A stretch of DNA of 64,000 bases. It comes from Bacillota bacterium (GTDB taxonomy: Bacteria > Bacillota > Clostridia > Lachnospirales > Lachnospiraceae). The stretch is taken from NCBI GenBank assembly GCA_023414355.1, contig JAEZOB010000009.1, positions 558,001 to 622,000 of the forward strand. The letters are read 5' to 3'. A program made the translations under genes and the position numbers. Positions 18,269 through 26,819 of this stretch are shown here, in pieces; position 1 is the first letter of the stretch; each line of letters opens with the position of its first letter. The notes beneath the pieces were generated by a model. That model had not been told where the DNA came from. It did not search any database and saw only the letters and a list, made by a program, of their open reading frames with translations.

Positions 18269-19444
18269 ATGAAGTATAACGATTTTGATACGATTATTGA
18301 TCGTAGGAATACAAACAGCCTGAAATATGATTTTGCTGCGCGTCGCGGTAAACCAGAGGACATTCTGCCCTTATGGGTCGCAGACATGGATTTTAGGGTG
18401 TCTCAGAAGATATTGGATGCCATCCATGAGCGAGTCGAACATGGGATCTTTGGTTACAGTGAGGTGCAGGAAGGTTACTTCGAAGCGCTGCAGCAATGGA
18501 TGAAGGAAAGACACAATTGGAATATTGAAAGACGATGGCTGGTGAAGACTCCGGGGGTGGTATTTGCCATTGCTATGGCTGTTCAGGCCTATACTAAGCC
18601 GGGAGACAGTGTCCTGCTTCAGAAGCCTGTGTATTACCCTTTCGGTGAGGTTATCGAGGATAATCACAGAATACTTGTGGATAATATGTTGGTTCTGGGT
18701 GCTGATGGTGCATATCATATGGACCTGGTAGATTTTGAACAGAAAATTGTGGAGCATCAAGTGAAGCTGTTCCTTTTATGCAATCCTCATAATCCGGTCG
18801 GCAGAGTCTGGACTACGGAGGAGCTGAAGAGCTTGGGAGAAATCTGTGTTAAGCATGATGTGATTGTGATCAGCGATGAAATTCATATGGATTTCGTTTA
18901 TGAAGGTCATAGGCATAAAGTATTTGCCGAGCTTTGCGATGAGTTCAGGCATAGAACGATTACCTGTACCTCTCCGAGTAAAACCTTTAATCTGGCAGGA
19001 CTTCAGATCTCCAATATCCTGATCTCCGATACGAAGCTGCGTCAGCAATTCCGTAAACAGATTGACGCAGCGGGCTACAGTCAGCTGAATACCCTGGGAT
19101 TGACTGCCTGTGAGGCTGCATATAGATATGGAACACCATGGTATGAAGAATTGATGAAATACCTGTCAGATAATATTAAGTTTCTCAGAGCATATCTGGC
19201 GGAAAACCTGCCTCAAATCAAGCTGATCGAGCCGGAGGGAACTTACCTGGTCTGGCTGGATTTCAGAGGGTTAGGGATGACGGAAGAAGAAAGGGAAGAA
19301 CTGATTGTCCATAAAGCGGGCTTGTGGTTGGATAGCGGTGTCATGTTCGGACCGGCAGGAGAGGGCTTTGAGCGTATCAATATTGCCTGTCCCAGAGCAG
19401 TTCTGGAAAAAGCTCTGAAGAAGTTGGAAAAAGCATTAGCATAA
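18269..19444 (+). CDS. MalY/PatB-type cystathionine beta-lyase (PLP aminotransferase fold)
   Basis: A 391-residue class I/II aminotransferase-fold enzyme. Marks of the MalY/PatB group are LPLWVADMDF near residue 35, FGYSEVQEGY, NPHNPVGRVW, VISDEIHMDF and the PLP lysine in TSPSKTFNLAGLQ. Members split L-cystathionine or cystine to pyruvate, ammonia and a thiol; some also act as regulators (E. coli MalY). ATG lies 5 bases after GGAGGG. It follows the gamma-type lyase by 150 bases that hold a minisatellite, and ends before a terminator. Confidence 0.88.
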   Translation: MKYNDFDTIIDRRNTNSLKYDFAARRGKPEDILPLWVADMDFRVSQKILDAIHERVEHGIFGYSEVQEGYFEALQQWMKERHNWNIERRWLVKTPGVVFAIAMAVQAYTKPGDSVLLQKPVYYPFGEVIEDNHRILVDNMLVLGADGAYHMDLVDFEQKIVEHQVKLFLLCNPHNPVGRVWTTEELKSLGEICVKHDVIVISDEIHMDFVYEGHRHKVFAELCDEFRHRTITCTSPSKTFNLAGLQISNILISDTKLRQQFRKQIDAAGYSQLNTLGLTACEAAYRYGTPWYEELMKYLSDNIKFLRAYLAENLPQIKLIEPEGTYLVWLDFRGLGMTEEEREELIVHKAGLWLDSGVMFGPAGEGFERINIACPRAVLEKALKKLEKALA

Positions 19445-19464
19445 AACGATACAGAATATTGTGG

Positions 19465-19514
19465 AATACCGGAGGGAAGCCTGGAAGAAGGACCAGTTCA
19501 CCCTCCGGTATTTT
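19465..19514 (+). terminator. Intrinsic terminator
   Basis: Stem AATACCGGAGGG / CCCTCCGGTATT (19465-19476 with 19501-19512) and TTTT, right after the MalY/PatB gene. Confidence 0.85.
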
Positions 19515-19628
19515 GTTGGATTTTAGGACAATAGACAAAGTTAATCTTCTATGTAAGAGATTAATTCCGGTCTATCCTCGGATGTAAGTGCTGTGTAAAG
19601 AAATTTTATGGAAATAATTATTTCCGAA

Positions 19629-19657
19629 TTGACATAATACCAGTGTTGTTGTAAACT
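19629..19657 (+). promoter_or_regulatory. Promoter of the lysine-riboswitch operon
   Basis: TTGACA (19629-19634) and TAAACT (19652-19657) are 17 bases apart, placing the transcription start about 25 bases before the riboswitch aptamer. Confidence 0.7.
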
Positions 19658-19684
19658 TATAGCGTAATTTCATAAGGCCTCACT

Positions 19685-19875
19685 ATCAAAGGTGAGGTAG
19701 AGGCGCGATATTTAACAGTCTGTAGAGGAGCTAGAGAAGCTAGGATGCTGCGGAGAAGGAAATGTCGCCGAAGTGTGTGGTATCCTCGGTACCATATGCT
19801 GGGTCTGCAGTTAAGAGCTGCAGGACTGTCTTGGTAAGCAACCCGGCTTTCCAAGTTGTGCTATCTCATGAGGGA
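19685..19875 (+). promoter_or_regulatory. Lysine riboswitch (L box)
   Basis: The conserved L-box blocks occur in the right order and spacing: GGTGAGGTAGAGGCGCGA (19691-19708), ATGTCGCCGAAGTG (near 19762), TGCTGGGTCTGC (near 19798), GGACTGTCTTGG (19823-19834) and CTATCTCA (19861-19868), the last pairing with TGAGGTAG to close P1. The same blocks occur in the Bacillus subtilis lysC leader. Lysine binding should favour the terminator at 19906, shutting off the downstream ABC transporter when lysine is abundant. Confidence 0.9.
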
Positions 19876-19905
19876 TATTGGGGACTTAGGCGGACAAAGA
19901 AGTAT

Positions 19906-19931
19906 AACCTGAGTGAACCTCAGGTTTTTTT
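19906..19931 (+). terminator. Riboswitch-controlled terminator
   Basis: AACCTGAG / CTCAGGTT stem with 5-base loop and seven Ts, 36 bases after the L-box aptamer and about 140 bases before the first transporter gene. Confidence 0.85.
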
Positions 19932-20069
19932 AATTCTTAGAAATATCATCAGTGAATTAAGGATACTTAGGGTACATAGTTGCAGATACTGATTTTTGAA
20001 AGCTCCTGCCCCATAGAAATTGGCAGATAGGTCTTATAGAAACAGATTAAAGTAATGGAGGATGATTTT

Positions 20070-20879
20070 ATGAAGAAGAAAATTGCAGTAATTCTCGTTC
20101 TTGCCATGGCAGCACTGATGCTTACGGGCTGTGCTAAGAAGGACGACAACAAGTTCCGTGTCGGTATGGAGTGCGGATATGCACCCTTTAACTGGACGCA
20201 GTCGGATAACGCTAATGGCGGTGTTACCATTGATGGTAGTGCAGACTATGCCGGAGGCTATGATGTAGAGATTGCAAAGAAGATTGCAGAGGGCTTAGGT
20301 AAAGAGCTGGTAATTGTAAAAACCGAATGGGATGGTCTGGTTCCGGCTTTACAGTCCGGTAAGATCGATGCCATCATCGCAGGTATGTCACCGACTGCAG
20401 AGCGTAAAGAAACAATCGATTTTACAGATAATTATTATAAATCAGACCTTGTTATGGTTGTGAAGAAGGGCGGTGCTTATGAGGGTGCTACTTCTATCCA
20501 GGATTTCTCCGGAGCGAAGATTACAGCACAGCTCAATACCTTCCACTATTCTGTAATCGATCAGATTAATGGAGTATCGAAGCAGCCGGCAATGGAAAGC
20601 TTCCCGGCAATGAGAGTCGCACTGGAATCCGGTGTTATCGACGGATATGTATCCGAGCGTCCGGAGGGTGTCAGTGCATCGGCAGCAAATGATAACTTCG
20701 CTATGGTTCAGTTCACAGAAGGCTTTGAGACTTCTCCCGATGATACCGCAATCGCTGTTGGTATCGAGAAGGGAAGCGACCTGACTGCGAAAATCAATGA
20801 AATATTAGCAGGTATATCAGAAGAAGATCGCGTCAGCATTATGGATACTGCAATCGCTAATCAGCCTGCAGCAGAATAA
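20070..20879 (+). CDS. ABC transporter substrate-binding lipoprotein, probably lysine
   Basis: A 269-residue family 3 solute-binding protein. The lipobox LTGC places Cys21 as the lipidated residue, so it is anchored on the outer membrane face. Typical elements are VGMECGYAPFNW, GYDVEIAKKIAEGLGKEL, KIDAIIAGMSPTAERKE and FTDNYY. Polar amino acids are the usual ligands of this family; the lysine riboswitch upstream points to lysine. A frame-matched ATG at 20055 overlaps the GGAGG ribosome site, so ATG 20070 is taken. It heads the operon and is separated from the permease by an attenuator-like hairpin. Confidence 0.88.
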   Translation: MKKKIAVILVLAMAALMLTGCAKKDDNKFRVGMECGYAPFNWTQSDNANGGVTIDGSADYAGGYDVEIAKKIAEGLGKELVIVKTEWDGLVPALQSGKIDAIIAGMSPTAERKETIDFTDNYYKSDLVMVVKKGGAYEGATSIQDFSGAKITAQLNTFHYSVIDQINGVSKQPAMESFPAMRVALESGVIDGYVSERPEGVSASAANDNFAMVQFTEGFETSPDDTAIAVGIEKGSDLTAKINEILAGISEEDRVSIMDTAIANQPAAE

Positions 20880-20891
20880 TTGTGAACCTTA

Positions 20892-20937
20892 AGAGGCTGT
20901 CCAAATCTGAAAATCCTTTGGGCAGTCTCTCTATTTT
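20892..20937 (+). terminator. Attenuator-like hairpin inside the transporter operon
   Basis: AGAGGCTGTCCAAA (20892-20905) pairs with TTTGGGCAGTCTCT (20917-20930, two G-U pairs), followed by CTATTTTTTA. Partial termination here would give more binding protein than permease, as is common in such operons. Confidence 0.7.
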
Positions 20938-21029
20938 TTATGTAATAGGGAATTGCATTACTTTGCAATCCTCAATCAAGCAATGCTTGAAAAGCAAGTA
21001 TTCCATATAACAGAAAGGCTTGGTGTATT

Positions 21030-21797
21030 ATGTCTTGGGATAAGTTTGTGCAAATCGTTACTGAAAACTGGCCGATGTTCCTACGCGGTGCAGGGGTAAC
21101 CTTATTCATCTCTATCATAGGTACAATCCTCGGTTCCTGTATCGGCTTACTAATCGGTACGATCCGTACGATACCTATGCCGGATAAGGGATTTAAAAAA
21201 GTTGTGTTAAAGGTTGTCAATGCTATCTTGACTGCTTACGTGGAATTCTTCCGCGGAACGCCGATGATCGTACAGGCGATGGTAATCTATTACGGATCTG
21301 CTATGGCACTCGGAATTGATATGAACCGTACGGCAGCAGCGATTTTTATCGTATCCATCAACACCGGTGCTTATACAGCTGAGATTGTCCGTGGCGGTAT
21401 CATCTCCATCGACAAAGGGCAGTTTGAGGCAGCCCATGCAATTGGCATGAATCACATTAAGACCATGATGAATGTCGTATTACCGCAGGTACTTCGTAAT
21501 ATCCTGCCGGCCATCGGTAATGAGTTCGTCATCAATATCAAGGATACTTCCGTGTTGAACGTAATCTCTGTATCGGAGTTGTTCTTCCAGGCGAAGACCG
21601 TTGCCGGTATTACCTTTGATTACTTTGATACCTTCGCAGTGGCATGTATCATGTACCTGATCATGACCCTGGCTGTTACAAGAATTCTTCGTGTGATTGA
21701 ACGTAGAATGGAGGGACCGGAGAATTTCATCGTCATTCCCGGTAATCAGATGCAGGTGGAGCGACCCGAAGATCATGTGAAGAAGCTTCGCGGCTAG
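21030..21797 (+). CDS. Amino-acid ABC transporter permease (HisM/GlnP family)
   Basis: A 255-residue membrane protein with about five helices. The N-terminal part (FLRGAGVTLFISIIGTILG) and EFFRGTPMIVQAMVIYYGS are typical of the polar amino-acid permease family, and EAAHAIGMNHIKTMMNVVLPQ is the EAA loop that docks onto the ATPase. No second permease gene is present, so it probably works as a homodimer. It follows the binding-protein gene by 150 bases and precedes the ATPase gene by 14. Confidence 0.88.
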   Translation: MSWDKFVQIVTENWPMFLRGAGVTLFISIIGTILGSCIGLLIGTIRTIPMPDKGFKKVVLKVVNAILTAYVEFFRGTPMIVQAMVIYYGSAMALGIDMNRTAAAIFIVSINTGAYTAEIVRGGIISIDKGQFEAAHAIGMNHIKTMMNVVLPQVLRNILPAIGNEFVINIKDTSVLNVISVSELFFQAKTVAGITFDYFDTFAVACIMYLIMTLAVTRILRVIERRMEGPENFIVIPGNQMQVERPEDHVKKLRG

Positions 21798-21811
21798 AAA
21801 GGAAGAATAGC

Positions 21812-22552
21812 ATGGAAAGAGTAATTGATGTTCAACATTTAAAGAAATCCTTTGGACAGAATGAAATCCTGAAGGATATAGATTTCTCTGTAGATAAAGG
21901 AGAAGTGGTATGTATCATCGGAGCCTCCGGTTCCGGTAAGTCAACTCTTCTTCGCTGTATCAACCTGCTGGAGAAGCCCAGTGACGGTGCTATCATCTAC
22001 AACGGTGAGAACATTCTGGATGATAAGCATGATGTCTATGCCTACCGTACCAAGCTCGGTATGGTGTTCCAGCAATTCAACCTGTTCAACAATCATAATG
22101 TACTCAATAACTGTACCGTTGGACAGATCAAGGTACTGAAGCGTTCCAAGGAAGAGGCTGAGACAATAGCCATGAAGTATCTCACGGTCGTTGGCATGGA
22201 CCAGTATGTGAATGCGAAGCCGAAGCAGCTTTCCGGAGGACAGAAGCAGAGAGTTGCAATAGCAAGGGCATTATCCATGGAGCCGGATGTACTCTTATTC
22301 GATGAGCCTACTTCAGCACTTGATCCTGAGATGGTGGGAGAGGTACTGGCTGTTATGAAGGAACTGGCGAAAAGTGGTCTGACGATGCTTGTCGTTACCC
22401 ACGAGATGGGTTTTGCGAAGGAAGTTTCCAACCGTGTCGTATTCATGGATAAGGGAGTCATCGCCGAGGAAGGCACACCGGATCAGATCTTCAATAATCC
22501 GACTCAGGAGAGAACGAAGGAATTCCTAAAGCGTGTTCTGAAGGAGCAGTAA
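21812..22552 (+). CDS. Amino-acid ABC transporter ATP-binding protein
   Basis: A 246-residue GlnQ/HisP-type ATPase. Walker A is GASGSGKST near residue 33, the Q-loop is VFQQFNLF, the ABC signature is LSGGQKQR, Walker B is VLLFDEPTSALDPE and the switch His is in VVTHEMGF. It powers the permease encoded immediately upstream. AGAAAGGAAGA precedes ATG. It is the last gene of the riboswitch-controlled operon. Confidence 0.93.
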   Translation: MERVIDVQHLKKSFGQNEILKDIDFSVDKGEVVCIIGASGSGKSTLLRCINLLEKPSDGAIIYNGENILDDKHDVYAYRTKLGMVFQQFNLFNNHNVLNNCTVGQIKVLKRSKEEAETIAMKYLTVVGMDQYVNAKPKQLSGGQKQRVAIARALSMEPDVLLFDEPTSALDPEMVGEVLAVMKELAKSGLTMLVVTHEMGFAKEVSNRVVFMDKGVIAEEGTPDQIFNNPTQERTKEFLKRVLKEQ

Positions 22553-22555
22553 AGG

Positions 22556-22636
22556 ATAGCGATAGAGATAATAGCGATAGAGTTAATAGAGAGAATAAAA
22601 AAGTAAAGAAAGTAAAGATAGTAAAGATAGTAAAGA
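22556..22636. repeat. Short purine-rich tandem repeats
   Basis: TAGCGATAGAGWTAA occurs twice (about 22557-22587), followed by four 9-bp copies of WAGTAAAGA (22601-22636). They lie just after the ABC ATPase stop codon. Confidence 0.7.
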
Positions 22637-22701
22637 TGACGTTAAGTGATAGCACTAGAGATATCATTAAGAGTTGATAATAAAAATAATAGAAATAATA
22701 G

Positions 22702-22744
22702 AACAGGGCTACTGTAAAATACATATTTTACAGCAGCCCTGTTA
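22702..22744. terminator. Bidirectional terminator between convergent genes
   Basis: ACAGGGCT-A-CTGTAAAA pairs with TTTTACAG-C-AGCCCTGT around a 6-base loop, between the ABC ATPase (plus) and alkaline phosphatase (minus) genes. Confidence 0.85.
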
Positions 22745-22797
22745 AGTCATACTCCCCCGGTCCCATCCTGATTATTATGTATGCGAATAAGCTTTTA

Positions 22798-24279
22798 TTA
22801 CTTGATTGCTGTCAATTTGGCGAGTTTTGTATATACCTGAGTATTATCATAATAGCCTTTAAAAGCATCTGCACCGTTTCCGATAGCAAAGATTGCTTCA
22901 GGTAATCCCGTATGAGAGAAGGAAGCAAAATCTAATCCGGATTTTCGAGCAAGGATGTGAGTGGTTGTAACAGTAAGAGGTTCATAACCGCCATATTTTA
23001 TAGCATCCTCAGCACTTAATGTCTTATTTTCCTTCAGAGTCAAGGCATAGGCTTCCTGCAGTTGGAGGTATTCGCTATCCGTAAGAATTAGACTGGCTGG
23101 GGTTGCCGCTGTCTTATTAAGACTTGACACCAAACCAAAGTTATTTTCGATATCCTTCAGTACCGTCATGAAGTCCGTCTGTTCTTTTTTGTAAGCAGTC
23201 ACATATTGCGTATCAAATTTTGCGTAAGATATTTTTTGCTTGGAAATGTTCGATAGATAGGTATTATAACCCGTACCGGCATAACCGATGGAGAAGCCGC
23301 CGGTCTCATGGTCTCCGGTTACCAGGATTAAGGTTTCCTTCGGATGCTTGCGATAAAAGGCGATGGCCTTATCGACGGCCTTGCTCATAGCGATCGTATC
23401 ATTGATTACGGATGCAGCATCATTCGCATGGCCTGCCCAGTCGATCTTACCACCTTCCACCATCATAAAGAACCCCTTCTTATTATTCAGGACTTCGATA
23501 CCCTTTGATACATAGTCGGCCAGCTGCCATTCTTCAGGAGCAGCATCGATTGCATAGGGCATGGCATCTGAGTCGGCAAGCGTCTCAGCTATTACGATAG
23601 CCTTACCGTCTTTTGCGGTCAGCTCCTTGGCATCAGACTGTGTCCTCACTACCTTGTAGCCGGATTCCTGTGCGATCTGGTATAGGTCCTTCTGATCCTT
23701 TGCCTTTCCGGTAGGATTGATCAGGGCACCTCCTGCAAAATAATCAAATCCGCTTTGTACCAGCTCCAGTCCGATCTCGTAATAATTGTTTCTGGAAGTT
23801 TGATGCGCATAGAAAGCAGCCGGAGTGGCATGGTTTAAATTAACAGTGGAAAGAATACCAATCTTATATCCAAGCTGCTGCTTCAGCTTTTCAGCAATGG
23901 TCACATAGGCTTCGGTCATGGTAGTATCCATATTAATGGTCCCGCTATTGGTCTTATTTCCTGTCGCCAGGGAAGTGGCGGTAGAAGCGGAGTCCGGGCA
24001 GAAAGATGTACTGTCAAAGGTCTGTACAGTACCTGAAACCGGAAATTTCATAAAACTGAGAGGTTCTGATGCAATTACTCCGCTATTGTTCACTGCTCCG
24101 AGATAATCGGATGCTGCTTGAAATTGCGGATAACTCATACCGTCTCCGATAAACAGAAATATGTATTTTGGAGCAATTGGTTTGTTTGAAGCCCTTGCTA
24201 CGTCTGTGTTTCCCCCTATAGGTAACAGGAACGATAGAGCTAACAGACAGACTAATAATCTTTTCAAATACTTCTTCAT
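22798..24279 (-). CDS. Secreted alkaline phosphatase (PhoA family)
   Basis: A 493-residue exported enzyme; signal peptide cleavage probably after ARA near residue 30. IFLFIGDGMS holds the first metal-ligand Asp, CPDSASTATSLATG the phosphorylated Ser (DSAS), and VTGDHETGG and the late FASFSHTGLPE the zinc-binding Asp/His residues. It would release phosphate from organic monoesters outside the cell. It is monocistronic, convergent with the transporter operon and divergent from the amidase. No Pho box was recognised in its leader. AAGGAGGACAAAA precedes ATG. Confidence 0.9.
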   Translation of the reverse strand: MKKYLKRLLVCLLALSFLLPIGGNTDVARASNKPIAPKYIFLFIGDGMSYPQFQAASDYLGAVNNSGVIASEPLSFMKFPVSGTVQTFDSTSFCPDSASTATSLATGNKTNSGTINMDTTMTEAYVTIAEKLKQQLGYKIGILSTVNLNHATPAAFYAHQTSRNNYYEIGLELVQSGFDYFAGGALINPTGKAKDQKDLYQIAQESGYKVVRTQSDAKELTAKDGKAIVIAETLADSDAMPYAIDAAPEEWQLADYVSKGIEVLNNKKGFFMMVEGGKIDWAGHANDAASVINDTIAMSKAVDKAIAFYRKHPKETLILVTGDHETGGFSIGYAGTGYNTYLSNISKQKISYAKFDTQYVTAYKKEQTDFMTVLKDIENNFGLVSSLNKTAATPASLILTDSEYLQLQEAYALTLKENKTLSAEDAIKYGGYEPLTVTTTHILARKSGLDFASFSHTGLPEAIFAIGNGADAFKGYYDNTQVYTKLAKLTAIK

Positions 24280-24451
24280 TTTTGTCCTCCTTAAAAGTTT
24301 TATATTATCTTCTTCTTATTCACTATAACAATTCTATTGTAAAGAACGATATCATGAGTTAGTTAATTTTTGGTTATTACTTTGTAAGCGATAGAGGATT
24401 GCGAAATATTTTTATAGCGCGGTTATAGCGGAAGCAGTATAATATAGTCAA

Positions 24452-24480
24452 TTGTTCATCGATACTAGTGACATTATAAT
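24452..24480 (+). promoter_or_regulatory. Promoter of the amidase gene
   Basis: TTGTTC (24452-24457), 17-base spacer, perfect TATAAT (24475-24480), 31 bases before the amidase start. Confidence 0.6.
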
Positions 24481-24511
24481 AGATATATCGACACTATGAA
24501 AGGGGAGGTTT

Positions 24512-25858
24512 ATGAATACCATATCGGAGATTACGATTGAGAAGCTTCAGCACCGATATATGCTGAAGGAGGTATCAGTCAAAGAGACTATCGAAGAGTA
24601 TATTAGCCGTATCAGAAAGTATGATCAGGGAGACGGCGGACTGAATAGTGTATTGGAAATCAATCCGGACGCCCTACTGATAGCGGAGAGATTAGACAGC
24701 GAGGGTAGACTGGACAACCAGCTGCTCTATGGCATCCCGATCTTACTGAAGGATAATATTGATACTGCGGATCAGATGCACACCTCTGCGGGAGCGCTGG
24801 CTTTGGCTAACTCCTACGCATTAGAGGATGCTGAGCTGGTTAAGCGGTTACGGGAACAGGGAGCGGTCATTCTCGGCAAGACGAATATGACGGAATTCGC
24901 CAATTATATGACAGAAGGAATGCCGAATGGTTATAGTTCTCGGGGTGGACAGGTACTAAATCCCTATGATCGCCAGAGAGATCCGTCGGGCTCCAGCTCC
25001 GGTTCCGGAGTGGCGGTAGCAGCTAATCTTTGCACTGCATCGATTGGATCAGATACCTGTAACTCTATTATAGGACCGGGAACTGCGAATGGTGTCGTTG
25101 GCTTTCGCCCCAGTATGGGTGCTGTAAGCCAAAAGGGGATTATTCCAATCAGTGCTACACTGGATACCGCCGGACCATTTACCAGGACGGTGAGAGATTC
25201 GGCTTTGATGTATGCCGGGCTGACTGGGAAAGCCTTAGTGCAGGACATTGGCGAAGATATCAGGGGAAAGGTAGTCGGATATAATACCTGGAAATCGAAA
25301 GACAGTGAGGACCTGCTTCCTTATACAGAGCAGGCGATAGAAGAGCTCGAGAAAGCAGGAGCAATCATTAAAAGAATCAGTATCCCCGAAGCACCACAGA
25401 TCATGGATGTCATGAGGTATGAATTCAAATCTGCGATGAATGCATATTTAAAACGACTTCCTATCACATATCCAGTTCGTACACTGGAGGATATCATTGA
25501 ATTCAATAAACAGCATTTCGATCAGGCACTAGTATACGGACAGAGCTTATTAATCGACGCCCAGGAGAACGCATCCGGTCAAATGGATGAGCCTGAATAT
25601 CTGGCTGTTCTGAGAGATCGACAGGTAAGACTGCTGGAGGTGCGGGAACAGCTGCGGAACGTAGATTTCTGTCTGATGTACAGCTATAACAGTATTCTGA
25701 TGTATACCGGATTCCCTGCGATTACGATTCCCTACGGCTTAAGGGAGGATGGTATGCCTGCAGTTCTTCAGATGACTGCTGTCAGTGATGAAAAGCTGCT
25801 TCAGCATGCTTATACTGTCGAGAGATTGCTTGGCAGGAGAGTGGCACCGAATAGGTAG
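24512..25858 (+). CDS. Amidase signature family protein
   Basis: A 448-residue amidase-signature enzyme. The catalytic Lys is in IPILLKDNID, the cis-Ser in DPSGSSSGSG and the nucleophile in GSDTCNSI. The last is unusual, because most family members read GTDTGGS; the Ser is kept. FTRTVRDSALMYAGLTG matches the conserved helix after the core. It hydrolyses an amide, but there is no gatB or gatC nearby and its sequence is not GatA-like, so the substrate is unknown. GGGGAGG lies 5 bases before ATG. The next gene is 111 bases away. Confidence 0.85.
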   Translation: MNTISEITIEKLQHRYMLKEVSVKETIEEYISRIRKYDQGDGGLNSVLEINPDALLIAERLDSEGRLDNQLLYGIPILLKDNIDTADQMHTSAGALALANSYALEDAELVKRLREQGAVILGKTNMTEFANYMTEGMPNGYSSRGGQVLNPYDRQRDPSGSSSGSGVAVAANLCTASIGSDTCNSIIGPGTANGVVGFRPSMGAVSQKGIIPISATLDTAGPFTRTVRDSALMYAGLTGKALVQDIGEDIRGKVVGYNTWKSKDSEDLLPYTEQAIEELEKAGAIIKRISIPEAPQIMDVMRYEFKSAMNAYLKRLPITYPVRTLEDIIEFNKQHFDQALVYGQSLLIDAQENASGQMDEPEYLAVLRDRQVRLLEVREQLRNVDFCLMYSYNSILMYTGFPAITIPYGLREDGMPAVLQMTAVSDEKLLQHAYTVERLLGRRVAPNR

Positions 25859-25969
25859 GCATTTGAAATGAAATAGAGTAGTATGTATTAGTCTAATATT
25901 ACATTAGAATTGTGATTAGTGTGCAGATATCATAAGACAACTTGGTATCAGGCAGAGGGAGTAGAGACT

Positions 25970-26560
25970 ATGGCGAAATTATTTTATCAGGGGCATGGCA
26001 GTTATCGAATTATCAGTAAGAATAATGTAGTAATTTACTTTGATCCGTATGCAGGAAAAGGGTATGATATACCGGCGGATCTGATCCTGGTTACTCATCA
26101 GCACGATGATCACAACCAGGTCGGTAAGGTCGCGAAGAAGGCTTCCTGTACCATCATACAGGAGAAGGATGCCCTAAAGGGAGGCAGCTACAACAGCTTT
26201 GATGTACAGGGAATTCATATTCAAGCAGTTCCTGCGTATAATAAAAATCATCCTAAGGCTGAAAGCGTAGGTTACGTGATAACGGTTGACGGTATCAAGC
26301 TCTACGGCTCGGGAGATACCTCCACGACGAAGGAAATGGGAGAACTGGCGGCACTAAAGCTTGATTATGCCATTCTGTGTACCGACGGTATCTATAATAT
26401 GGACCCGAAGGAGGCTACCGAATGTGCCGAACTGATTGGGGCAAAGCATTCGATACCGGTTCATATGAAGCCGGGAGAATTATTTGATCAGAAGATGGCA
26501 GAGCAGTTCACTGCCAAGAACAGACTGATTGTAGAAGCAGGAAAAGAAATAGAGTTATAA
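25970..26560 (+). CDS. MBL-fold metallo-hydrolase (UPF0173-like)
   Basis: A 196-residue metallo-beta-lactamase-fold protein. The metal motif HxHxDH appears as THQHDDHN near residue 42; GSGDTS and the late PVHMKPGE supply the remaining metal ligands. It resembles the UPF0173/UlaG-like short hydrolases of unknown substrate. A GTG at 25919 is in frame, but ATG 25970 follows GAGGGAG and begins at the conserved first strand, so it is preferred. A very long hairpin follows the gene. Confidence 0.8.
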   Translation: MAKLFYQGHGSYRIISKNNVVIYFDPYAGKGYDIPADLILVTHQHDDHNQVGKVAKKASCTIIQEKDALKGGSYNSFDVQGIHIQAVPAYNKNHPKAESVGYVITVDGIKLYGSGDTSTTKEMGELAALKLDYAILCTDGIYNMDPKEATECAELIGAKHSIPVHMKPGELFDQKMAEQFTAKNRLIVEAGKEIEL

Positions 26561-26570
26561 GACTAGAAAC

Positions 26571-26647
26571 TGATGTAAATACGCATAAGAAGAGCAGAGT
26601 AAGGAAATCTGTAGCCTTACTCTGTTCTTCTTATGTGTATTTACATC
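26571..26647. terminator. Very long stem-loop (about 33-bp stem)
   Basis: TGATGTAAATACGCATAAG at 26571 and the following 15 bases pair almost perfectly with 26615-26647 (CCTTACTCTG ... GTATTTACATCA); only two or three mismatches are seen. A T-rich stretch follows. It probably ends transcription of the hydrolase gene, but the stem is far longer than a normal terminator. Confidence 0.75.
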
Positions 26648-26745
26648 AACCTTTTTCTATATCATGATTTTCAAAGCTTTCGCATGATTAATTGGTATAA
26701 TTGATATCACAAAGTACACAAGTTAGCGATTTAGTGTAATAATTA

Positions 26746-26774
26746 TTGTAAAATGGCATGATTTGTCATATAAT
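26746..26774 (+). promoter_or_regulatory. Promoter of the chemotaxis receptor gene
   Basis: TTGTAA (26746-26751), 17-base spacer, TATAAT (26769-26774), about 45 bases before the start codon. Confidence 0.65.
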
Positions 26775-26819
26775 ATGATTTATGAACTAATTATATAATG
26801 TGAAGGGGATCGACTAGTT

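Noticed and set aside
19685..19875. Leader considered as T-box or SAM riboswitch because of the sulfur genes upstream
   Set aside because: The block order GGTAGAGGCGCGA, GTCGCCGAAG, CTGTC, CTATCTCA is that of the lysine riboswitch; no T-box TGGNACCGCG-type motif is seen.
22798..24279. Pho-box search upstream of alkaline phosphatase
   Set aside because: No convincing tandem TTAACA-like repeats were found in 24280-24450.
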